The position numbers were made by a program, and so were the translations under genes. The notes beneath the pieces were generated by a model that saw only the letters and a list, made by a program, of their open reading frames with translations, searched no databases and was not told the DNA's origin. A DNA stretch of 22,747 nucleotides from a virus, in IMG/VR virus record IMGVR_UViG_3300030333_004864, positions 1-22,747 of that record. One strand, given 5' to 3'. Below, one piece after another: positions 15,405 to 22,747 of the stretch; within the stretch, counting starts at the first letter, position 1, and the number at the start of each line of letters is the position of its first letter.

Positions 15405-18400
15405 CCATTAGAAACGGAATCAAACACTGCAAATACTCTAGTAAAGAGAGATGCTGACGGTAACTTTGAAGCAGGTGCTATCACCGCTTCTATTATCGGT
15501 AACGCAGCAACCGCAACACGACTAGCAAATGCCCGATCTATCGCACTTGGTGGTGATATGTCGGGTAGTGGTACGTTCGATGGATCCTCGAACTTAACCA
15601 TCACTGCTGAATTGAACTATGTTGTTGCTCTACCTCATTATGATCCTAATGATCTAGATGCTCAAGGTACATACAGTCAGGTAACAGTTGACTCCAGAGG
15701 TAGAATTATTGATGCCTCTAACCCAACAACTCTTGCTGCGTATGGAATTGCTGACGCACAACCATTAGATACAGATCTAACTTCTCTTGCAAGTATGACC
15801 ACCTTTGGTCTCTTATCAAGACAAGCAGAAGGTACTATTGTTAGTAGATCTATTACTGGTGGTGCGAACCGTATTATTGTACAGAATGGTAATGGTCAGT
15901 CATCTAACCCATACATTGACCTTGCTGATACTACAGTTGTTGTCGGTACCTATAACCCAATAGGTAACTTAGACACACCTTTAATATCTGCAACTACAGG
16001 TGATGAGACTGTTAACACAACTAACTTCACAGTAGATAGATATGGTCGTCTGACTTATGCTCAGACCTCTGCTATTGCTACTGCTAAAGAAGGTACATTA
16101 ACTGCTGCATATGATAACGCAGCAACCTATTCAAGATACGATACTGTAAAGAATAGTACTGATAAACTTTATCAGGCAATTGCTGATATCGCTGCTGGAG
16201 GTGGTGAACCATCACATAGTGATACATCAGATACAGGGTCTTGGAGATACTTAGGATCAGGACTAGCACCTCAGAAGGGACTAGCATCCTTTAACCAAGA
16301 AGATTTTGATGTTACCGCATGGGATAATGGTAACAGTATAGAAGGTGGTTTTGTAACCATCGCACAAGCAGGTGTAGATAACACACAATTACAAAATAAT
16401 AGAGTCTCTTTTGCTGATGGTAATACACATGAGCATTTTGAGCTAGACCAAGAATTAACTCCTATTACTGGTTATAGAGGATTTAACTATCTTAATTATA
16501 CTAAGGTAAATGATACTGGAGGTAACCTTCTTGTAGGTGCTAATAATACTGGAGATGGATCTGGTGGTACTCAGTTAGCGGTACAGGAAGTTGCTGTTAC
16601 TGTAGGCACAGACACAGTAGGTGGACAAGCAACAGGTGTATTCTACTTAGATGGAGTAGAGACTCCTTCAAACTTCTCTCTTAAGAGAGGTGTTAAGTAT
16701 ATCTTTAATCAGGATGATTCTACCAATGAAACATTTGGTGGTGCAAATCATCCTCTAATGGTTTCCGATGGTAGTGATGGTGAGCATAATGGTAATGACC
16801 ATTATATGAAGGGCATCACCTATAAGTTGGATGGTGTTGTCGTCAACATGATGGGATACACCACTGGATTCAATGCAGCGACTACTCGTAGTATGGAATG
16901 GGAGGTGCAGGTTGAAGCACCTAATACATTATACTATTGGTGTCATCATCACACAGGTCAAGGTGATAGTTTTGCTATTACTGATGGTGGTGCAGGTGAA
17001 CTTGATATTAATGTAAAGACATTATTCAGTGATCCAGATCTTATACTTGATGGTGGATGGACACAGACTGTTGATAAGACTGGTGATGGAGATCTATGGA
17101 TTAAGAGTACTCAGAATTCAGATGATGATAGAATACTTGATATTCAGATTACTAACGCTGGAGCAGGTTCATCTAGATTAAACATACGTGCTGAGGATGG
17201 TATAACACTTCATGCTACTGATGCGTCAGGTGCATATAATCATGGTCGTGTTTGTTTCGAGAATTTCCATACTAAACAAAACGTTTTAGCATGTGATCCT
17301 GTAGGTAACATGATCCTTGATCCTAATGATACCAATGATTCCTCATCTGGTGTTGTTGAGATCTGGGGTGACCTCTTAGTACAAGGTACAACTACCACAG
17401 TTAACAGTACTACATTAACTGTAGACGATCCTATTATTACATTAGGTGGAGATACAGCACCTACAGTTGCAGATAACCTTGATCGTGGTATAGAATTTAG
17501 ATATTACCAAAGTAGTTCTGCAAGAGTAGGATTCTTTGGTTGGGATTCAAGTTATGCAAACTCTAATATATGGTCAGGCACTGGCGGCTTTAGGTTCCTC
17601 GTCGATGCCACCAACTCATCTGAAATTTTCTCTGGCACTGATGCTCCTGTCATTGCTGGAAACCTCGCTCTCACAACAAACACAGGATCTACCTCGACCA
17701 CTACGGGGACTCTGGTCGTAACGGGTGGTGTTGGTATAAGTGAGAATGTCCATGTCGGTGGTACCACTACTATTGCTGGACAAACAGAGGTAAATAATAA
17801 TGTAATCTTTAAAGCAGATAACAAATCATTTAACATCCAGAATAATGCTGGTGTAGATAAGTTTACTGTAGATTACGACAATGGTAATACAGTCATTGAG
17901 GGTACAGTTGATATTCAGTTAGAGACTGAGATCACAGACAACCTCATTATTAAAGCAGACAATAAGAAATTTGATATCCAGACTGCTGCTGGTGTCAGTG
18001 TATTCGATGTAGATACTGACAATGGTAACGTCCATACAGATGGTACTCTGGATGTAGATAGTGGAGTAACGTTTAATAGCACTCTTGATGTTGATGATAA
18101 CGTAACCTTTAATGCTGAGTTAGATGTAGATGGTGACGTAGTATTCCATAATGACTTCCTAATGGATGTCACTGGTAAGAATTTTACAATAACAAATGGA
18201 TCTGCTACCAAGTTCACAATTTCCACTACTAACGGAAATACCGATATTGAGGGTAGTCTTAATATTGGTGGCTTCAATACTTTTGAGCGTACTAACAATA
18301 TTGCAGTTGATGCGTCTTCATCTGAATCAGACATTACCCTTTCCACTGCTGGTAATGCTACTTTCGCTGGTGGCGTTAATATCGATAAAGATGTCCGTAT

Positions 18401-21400
18401 CGGGACTGATCTATATGTTGCCGATAGGATCGTAGTTAAGGATGACGGCACTGGAAGAGGCCGTCCATCATTAATGAATAACCTTGATGTTTTATATCAT
18501 GGTTACTTTGGTGCTACTACACAACATAACCCAACATTCGCTAATGACCCTGCGTCTAACTTAAGGGTTGCTGGTGGTGCAGGTATTGTACAAGATCTAT
18601 ATGTTGGTGACGACTTCTATGTTGGTAAGGTCGCTACTAATGATACGGTTGAATTTGAAATATTAGGAGAGAGTGGTAATACAACTATTGGTCGTGTTGG
18701 TCAGGGTAGCGGTACTGCTGGTACATTAACTGTCCATGGTGACGTAGAATTAAATCGTGAAGTTAATATAACTGGTGCACTAACAACCATTGGTGATGCT
18801 AACACTGACGTACTTACAGTCAATGCAGTATCTCAGTTTACTGATGATGTCACAGTTGATGGATCGCTGACAGTTAACACTAACGCATTAGTTGAAGGTA
18901 ACCTCACAGTTAATGGTACTACAACTACTGTGAATAGTACCGTAGTTACAGTAGATGACCCTGTATTCACTTTAGGTGGTGATACAGCACCAGGTAGTAA
19001 TGACGCTAAGGATCGTGGTATTGAATTCAGATACTATGACACTTCAGCAAGACTTGGATTCTTCGGATGGGATAACTCTGCTAGTAGATTTGCTTTCTAT
19101 CATAATGCAACTAATAGCTCTGAAGCATTCTCAGGTAATAGATCAGGTATTGATGCTGGATCTGTAAAACTATTTGATACGACTAATTCATCATCTGCAT
19201 CTTCAGGTACATTAATCGTAGGTGGTGGTGCTGGTATTGGTCTTAACTTATATGTTGGAGCAATTCTTGATGTAACATCACATGCTTCTGTCGGTGGTAA
19301 TGCTGATATAACAGGAACACTTGATGTCACAGATGACTTTGCTGTTAACACACAGAAATTTACAGTTGCTGCTTCTACTGGTAACACAGTTGTCCAAGGT
19401 ACATTACAGGTAGATGGTAATGCAACTATTGGTAATGCCTCTGGTGACTCACATGTAATTACAGGTGTAGTCCAGTTTAACCAAGCAATTACATCAACAG
19501 ATATCACTGCTGATAACGTCCAGATCGGTGTAGATGGCACTAATGAAATTAGCACTACTTCTGGCAACTTAATATTAGACTCTGATGGTGGCACAGTTAA
19601 TGTCACAGATGATCTAGATGTAGATAATAACTTAAATGTAGATGGAAATACTAAGGTCGATGGTACCCTTACAGTTGACGGGAATACTACTATCGGCAAT
19701 GCTTCTGGTGACGCTCATAGCTTTACTGGTACAGTTCAGTTCAACCAAGCAATCACCTCCACAGATATCACAGCTGATTCTGTTACCATTGGCGTGGATT
19801 CTGATGGTGAAATTAGCACTACTACTGGAGTCAATCTCATACTCGACTCCGCAACTGGAGAAACTCAAGTCGATGATAACCTCACAGTCACTGGCACCTT
19901 AGATGTAGATGGTAATACACAGATTGGTAACAACTCTGGTGATGCTCATGCCTTCACAGGTACAGTAACATTCAATCAGGCAATTACATCTACTGATATT
20001 ACTGCTGATAACGTGCAGTTGGGTGTATCTGGTGCTTCTGAAGTTGATACTGCATCAGGTAACTTAACTCTTGACTCTGCTACTGGTGAGACAGTTATTG
20101 ATGATAACGTAACTGTTAATGGCACAGCAGATATTGATGGTCTTACTACTATTACAGACGGTCTAACAGTCAAGGCTGATAACAAACTTGTCCAGATTCA
20201 GACTGCTGCTGGACTAACCAAGGTCAGCATTGATACTGACAATGGTAATACAGATATTCAAGGCACTCTCAACGTAGAAGGTGCTACAACTATTGATGAT
20301 ACATTCAATGTCACAGGTGCAACTGATTTAGATAGCACTCTGAATGTAGATGGTGTTGCAACATTCCAAAACAATGTTGTATTGAATGCTGACGATAAAG
20401 AATTCGCTATACAGTTAGATGATGGCACAGACAAGTTTACAGTCCAATCGGCATCTGGTAACACAGATATTCAAGGAACGCTCGACGTTAATGGTGCTAC
20501 AAATATCACTAATACTCTTGGTGTTACTGGTATTACCTCCATCACTAATGCTACTAATCCTTCTAACCTTATAGGTGCTGCTGCACTACAGGTTACAGGT
20601 GGTGCGGTAATTAATAAGGATGTCTTCTTAGGTGAAGACTTCTACATGGGTCCAAACAATGCTCCATCATTCTCCATTGTTGGTACAACAGGTAATACTC
20701 TTATCGGAGGCACACTAGGTGTCACTGGTACAACTACTCTAGGTATTGCTGATGTAGGTACACTTAACCTATCATCCAACGCTAACATCTCTGGATCGAT
20801 TATCGTTAACACCAGCAAGTTTATTGTTGCAGGTGCTACTGGTAATACTACTATAGACGGCACACTTGATGTTGCTGGACGCACAATCATCGATGATACC
20901 TTACAGGTAACACAGAATGTAGACTTTGATTCTGACCTTAATGTAGATGGTAATGCCCAGATAGATGGCACACTTACTGTTGACACAACCTCTTTATTCA
21001 AAGATAGTGTTACATTAAAAGGTGGTAGTAAGACATTAAAACTTCAGAATGGATCTGGCACAGATAAGATTACCTTACACTCAACATCTGGTAATGCTGA
21101 GATAACTGGTACTTCAACTCTTGGCACTCTTGCTGTAACAAACAACACCACCATAGGTGGCACACTTGGTGTAACAGGACAGATCACTGGTAATGTAACT
21201 GGTGACCTAACAGGTAATGCAGACACAGCATCGTTGGTTGACGTAACTGAGACTGCTACATCAAACTTGACATACTATCCTACTTTCGTTTCTGCTAACA
21301 CAGGTAACACTGAAATCAGGACAGACTCAAGCAACTTAACTTATAATCCTTCAACTAATACTCTTACAGTTAATAACTTCAAGTCAACTACTGACTTCGA

Positions 21401-22747
21401 GGTACAAGGTAACTTAAACGTTACTGGAGCATTAACATTCTTCCAGTCACAGGTTGGTAGTATTGCTAACCATGATACTGATGATTTGGTAGAAGGGTCA
21501 TCTAACAAGTATTTCACTAACGAAAGGGTAGATGATAGAGTTAACAACCTAATCAATGCTGGAACAGGTATATCTGCAACATATGATGATGCAGGTAATA
21601 TGCTCACCTTAAGTGCAGTCCAGTCAGATCTTAATACTGACAACTTCACTGAAGGATCTACCAACCTCTTCACCACTGCAGCTAGAACGAGGACTCACTT
21701 CACCTACGGAACAGGTGTCGAGTTGTCGGGTGGTGGAGAACTTTCTGTTACTCAGTCAGACATTAATACTGATAACGTAACCGAAGGTTCTACTAATCTC
21801 TTTACTACTGCTGCAAGGACTCGTGGACACATCAGTGTAAGTGGAGACTTAGCATACAATGCTTCTACTGGTGTTATCTCATACACAATCCCAACAACTA
21901 TCGCATCTCTATCCAACCATGATACAGATGATGTAGCAGAGGGATCAACTAACAAGTATTATACAGATGAGAGAGTAGATGACAGATTGAATGCTGTTAT
22001 CATCGCTGGTACTGGAGTCGAGAAGGTATACGACGATGCTGCAAACACTTATACACTATCTGTTACTCAAGCCGATATTAATTCTGATACTATTACTGAA
22101 GGCAGCACTAACCTCTTTACCACTGCTGCTCGCACTCGTGGTCATATCAGTGTTGGTGGATCTCTAGCATACAACAGTGGCACTGGTGTTATTTCTTACA
22201 CTACACCTGATACTGATGGTGTTTCTGAAGGATCTTCTAATCTATACTATACAGATGCTAGAGCAAGAGCTGCAATCTCTGAAAACAGCACACAACTAGC
22301 ATACAACTCCACCACTGGTGTATTGACATATACTCAGGGTGATACTGATACAGTATCTGAAGGATCAAACAATCTTTACTATACAGATGCTAGAGCAGAC
22401 GCACGTATTGCTGCTGCTGATACTGACGATCTATCTGAAGGATCCTCTAACCTATACTTCACTAATGCTAGAGCAGATGCGAGAATCGCTGCTGCTGATA
22501 CTGATGATCTATCTGAAGGATCAACCAATCTATACTTCACTAATGCTCGTGCTGATGCTCGTGTAACAGCAGGTATAACTGGAAAACTTGATGCTTCTGC
22601 TGTTAGTGCTTTCGGTCTAACATTAGTTGATGATGCTGACGCTGCTACTGCAAGGACAACTCTTGGACTTGGCACTGCTGCTGTTGCTGCAACTGGTGAC
22701 TTCGCTACTGCTGCACAAGGTACAACTGCTGACAACGCACTCGCTGC
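15249..22747 (+). CDS. Giant tail-fibre-like protein, 3' end outside window (>2499 aa)
   Basis: The frame is open from the ATG at 15249 to the window end. N-terminus: 'IQLRRDGAQQWANVNP...GELGIEIDTSRLKIGDGV', typical of Mtd_N-like fibre heads (residues 1-52). Next come a fibre repeat with 'LAAYGIADAQPLD' (~155-240), a possible CBM5/12-like module (288-336), an HxH pair (H394/H396), a cupredoxin-like domain (463-577) with H501 and C565-H-H-H568, and a long shaft of 'GTLDVDGNT'-type beta repeats (~700-1990). The shaft includes two ~120-residue duplicated modules and three ~80-residue modules. The visible end has repeats of the 'SEGSSNLYFTNARADARI' type. Related fibres often end in an S74 chaperone or receptor-binding tip, which would lie downstream. 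A shaft of this size suggests a long host-recognition fibre; the receptor is unknown. Confidence 0.88.
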   Translation, partial: MANRIQLRRDGAQQWANVNPILAQGELGIEIDTSRLKIGDGVTSWNSLKYERPLETESNTANTLVKRDADGNFEAGAITASIIGNAATATRLANARSIALGGDMSGSGTFDGSSNLTITAELNYVVALPHYDPNDLDAQGTYSQVTVDSRGRIIDASNPTTLAAYGIADAQPLDTDLTSLASMTTFGLLSRQAEGTIVSRSITGGANRIIVQNGNGQSSNPYIDLADTTVVVGTYNPIGNLDTPLISATTGDETVNTTNFTVDRYGRLTYAQTSAIATAKEGTLTAAYDNAATYSRYDTVKNSTDKLYQAIADIAAGGGEPSHSDTSDTGSWRYLGSGLAPQKGLASFNQEDFDVTAWDNGNSIEGGFVTIAQAGVDNTQLQNNRVSFADGNTHEHFELDQELTPITGYRGFNYLNYTKVNDTGGNLLVGANNTGDGSGGTQLAVQEVAVTVGTDTVGGQATGVFYLDGVETPSNFSLKRGVKYIFNQDDSTNETFGGANHPLMVSDGSDGEHNGNDHYMKGITYKLDGVVVNMMGYTTGFNAATTRSMEWEVQVEAPNTLYYWCHHHTGQGDSFAITDGGAGELDINVKTLFSDPDLILDGGWTQTVDKTGDGDLWIKSTQNSDDDRILDIQITNAGAGSSRLNIRAEDGITLHATDASGAYNHGRVCFENFHTKQNVLACDPVGNMILDPNDTNDSSSGVVEIWGDLLVQGTTTTVNSTTLTVDDPIITLGGDTAPTVADNLDRGIEFRYYQSSSARVGFFGWDSSYANSNIWSGTGGFRFLVDATNSSEIFSGTDAPVIAGNLALTTNTGSTSTTTGTLVVTGGVGISENVHVGGTTTIAGQTEVNNNVIFKADNKSFNIQNNAGVDKFTVDYDNGNTVIEGTVDIQLETEITDNLIIKADNKKFDIQTAAGVSVFDVDTDNGNVHTDGTLDVDSGVTFNSTLDVDDNVTFNAELDVDGDVVFHNDFLMDVTGKNFTITNGSATKFTISTTNGNTDIEGSLNIGGFNTFERTNNIAVDASSSESDITLSTAGNATFAGGVNIDKDVRIGTDLYVADRIVVKDDGTGRGRPSLMNNLDVLYHGYFGATTQHNPTFANDPASNLRVAGGAGIVQDLYVGDDFYVGKVATNDTVEFEILGESGNTTIGRVGQGSGTAGTLTVHGDVELNREVNITGALTTIGDANTDVLTVNAVSQFTDDVTVDGSLTVNTNALVEGNLTVNGTTTTVNSTVVTVDDPVFTLGGDTAPGSNDAKDRGIEFRYYDTSARLGFFGWDNSASRFAFYHNATNSSEAFSGNRSGIDAGSVKLFDTTNSSSASSGTLIVGGGAGIGLNLYVGAILDVTSHASVGGNADITGTLDVTDDFAVNTQKFTVAASTGNTVVQGTLQVDGNATIGNASGDSHVITGVVQFNQAITSTDITADNVQIGVDGTNEISTTSGNLILDSDGGTVNVTDDLDVDNNLNVDGNTKVDGTLTVDGNTTIGNASGDAHSFTGTVQFNQAITSTDITADSVTIGVDSDGEISTTTGVNLILDSATGETQVDDNLTVTGTLDVDGNTQIGNNSGDAHAFTGTVTFNQAITSTDITADNVQLGVSGASEVDTASGNLTLDSATGETVIDDNVTVNGTADIDGLTTITDGLTVKADNKLVQIQTAAGLTKVSIDTDNGNTDIQGTLNVEGATTIDDTFNVTGATDLDSTLNVDGVATFQNNVVLNADDKEFAIQLDDGTDKFTVQSASGNTDIQGTLDVNGATNITNTLGVTGITSITNATNPSNLIGAAALQVTGGAVINKDVFLGEDFYMGPNNAPSFSIVGTTGNTLIGGTLGVTGTTTLGIADVGTLNLSSNANISGSIIVNTSKFIVAGATGNTTIDGTLDVAGRTIIDDTLQVTQNVDFDSDLNVDGNAQIDGTLTVDTTSLFKDSVTLKGGSKTLKLQNGSGTDKITLHSTSGNAEITGTSTLGTLAVTNNTTIGGTLGVTGQITGNVTGDLTGNADTASLVDVTETATSNLTYYPTFVSANTGNTEIRTDSSNLTYNPSTNTLTVNNFKSTTDFEVQGNLNVTGALTFFQSQVGSIANHDTDDLVEGSSNKYFTNERVDDRVNNLINAGTGISATYDDAGNMLTLSAVQSDLNTDNFTEGSTNLFTTAARTRTHFTYGTGVELSGGGELSVTQSDINTDNVTEGSTNLFTTAARTRGHISVSGDLAYNASTGVISYTIPTTIASLSNHDTDDVAEGSTNKYYTDERVDDRLNAVIIAGTGVEKVYDDAANTYTLSVTQADINSDTITEGSTNLFTTAARTRGHISVGGSLAYNSGTGVISYTTPDTDGVSEGSSNLYYTDARARAAISENSTQLAYNSTTGVLTYTQGDTDTVSEGSNNLYYTDARADARIAAADTDDLSEGSSNLYFTNARADARIAAADTDDLSEGSTNLYFTNARADARVTAGITGKLDASAVSAFGLTLVDDADAATARTTLGLGTAAVAATGDFATAAQGTTADNALA
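16110..16256 (+). other. Possible CBM5/12-like carbohydrate-binding module
   Basis: Residues 288-336: 'YDNAATYSRYDTV', 'DKLYQAIADIAAGG', 'P', 'S..GSWRYLG'. The order of Tyr, Val, LY-x-A, Pro and a late Trp resembles chitin/cellulose-binding modules of the CBM5/12 type. It is a short motif match judged by eye. Confidence 0.4.
16635..16979 (+). other. Cupredoxin-like domain in the fibre (C565-HHH)
   Basis: Residues 463-577: 'GVFYLDGV' start, 'NHPLMVSDG' with H501, a long loop rich in His/Asp/Asn, then 'TLYYWCHHHTGQGDSFAI'. H501, C565 and H568 fit three copper-ligand positions. No Met follows; Gln571 is the nearest candidate axial ligand. Confidence 0.55.
17388..17762 (+). repeat. Fibre module A, copy 1
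   Basis: 125 residues from 'TTTTVNSTTLTVDDP' through 'TLGGDTAP', 'DRGIEFRYY', 'ARVGFFGWD', 'NSSEIFSG' to 'GGVGISENVHVGG'. Matches 18918-19262. Confidence 0.8.
18918..19262 (+). repeat. Fibre module A, copy 2
   Basis: 115 residues with the same blocks: 'TTTTVNSTVVTVDDP', 'TLGGDTAP', 'DRGIEFRYY', 'ARLGFFGWD', 'NSSEAFSG', 'GGGAGIGLNLYVGA'. It is ten residues shorter than copy 1, mainly between 'FFGWD' and 'NSSE'. Confidence 0.8.
19401..20123 (+). repeat. Fibre module B, three tandem copies
   Basis: Units at 19401-19664 (88 aa), 19665-19895 (77 aa) and 19896-20123 (76 aa). Each has 'TLxVDGN', '(T/Q)IGN.SGD(S/A)H', an invariant 'FNQAITSTDITAD' and '(N)L.LDS..G'. The residues are conserved but the codons are not. 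Confidence 0.85.
21471..22571 (+). repeat. 'EGSxNLYxTxARxxAR' repeat array near the fibre end
   Basis: Degenerate repeats with 'DTDD(L/V).EGS(S/T)N(K/L)Y(F/Y)T(N/D)' and the variant 'EGSTNLFTTAARTR'. The last three units (22341-22418, 22419-22496, 22497-22571) are almost exactly 78 bases each and the most alike. Earlier units carry 'GVISYT' or 'YDDAGN' spacers. Confidence 0.8.

Noticed and set aside
17915-19699. Long reverse-strand open frames opposite the fibre gene (178 and 199 codons).
   Set aside because: They are antisense to a continuous repeat-rich coding frame; their Ser/Val/Pro-rich sequence mirrors Asp/Gly/Thr-rich repeats. No ribosome binding site or family match.
21471-22571. CRISPR-like array from the regularly spaced repeats.
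   Set aside because: The repeats lie in frame inside a coding sequence, have no unique spacers of constant size, and translate to a conserved fibre motif.
15249-22747. A diversity-generating retroelement, suggested by the Mtd_N-like start of the fibre.
   Set aside because: No reverse transcriptase, template repeat or variable C-type lectin domain is visible in the window; Mtd_N-like heads are common on ordinary fibres.

Overview
This window looks like part of the late structural (baseplate, tail fibre and virion decoration) region of a T4-like marine myovirus, most likely a cyanophage of the Kyanoviridae type. The main evidence is a recognisable T4 gp8 baseplate wedge protein. Supporting evidence is a 2441-residue protein resembling the DUF4815 family right after it, a YHYH-domain protein, a very long fibre with an Mtd-like N-terminus, and T4-type late promoter motifs (TATAAATA-like) at gene junctions. 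Base composition by eye is moderately AT-rich, and every supported gene lies on the + strand with gaps of a few to about 50 bases. I see no tRNA, CRISPR array, insertion sequence, integrase or host-metabolism gene. No gap exceeds 50 bases.

Layout. (1) 2-736: the 3' end of a structural gene with 'GxGY' beta repeats and a C-terminal Ig-like domain. (2) 751-2343: a YHYH-domain protein, also ending in an Ig-like domain. (3) 2367-3851: a fibre-like protein with three ~50-residue repeats and a C-terminal cupredoxin-like domain that keeps a His-Cys-His-Met set. (4) 3853-5760: a structural protein with six GxGY repeats. (5) 5795-7330: gp8, enlarged by an insertion of GxGY repeats. (6) 7335-14660: the giant DUF4815-like protein. 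(7, 8) 14704-15199: two small overlapping genes with predicted coiled coils. (9) 15249 to the window end: an unfinished fibre of at least 2499 residues, with an Mtd_N-like start, a possible CBM5/12-like module, a second cupredoxin-like domain and several families of internal repeats.

How the genes fit together. Gp8 belongs to the wedge ring of the baseplate. The genes around it probably encode proteins that attach to the wedge or project from it as fibres. Modules are shared between neighbouring genes: GxGY repeats in genes 1, 4 and 8 (gp8), a 'VGExVxGxTSGA' motif in gene 4 and the DUF4815 protein, Ig-like domains in two genes, cupredoxin-like domains in two genes, and poly-Gly linkers in three consecutive genes. 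This suggests evolution by domain shuffling. YMTAAATA motifs before genes 2, 3, gp8 and the long fibre suggest that late sigma factors drive several overlapping transcripts.

I do not see a new defence, mobile or regulatory system. The most unusual content is the set of possible metal-binding modules (YHYH, two cupredoxin-like domains, HxH motifs) in three virion proteins. Metal binding is inference from residues, not demonstrated.
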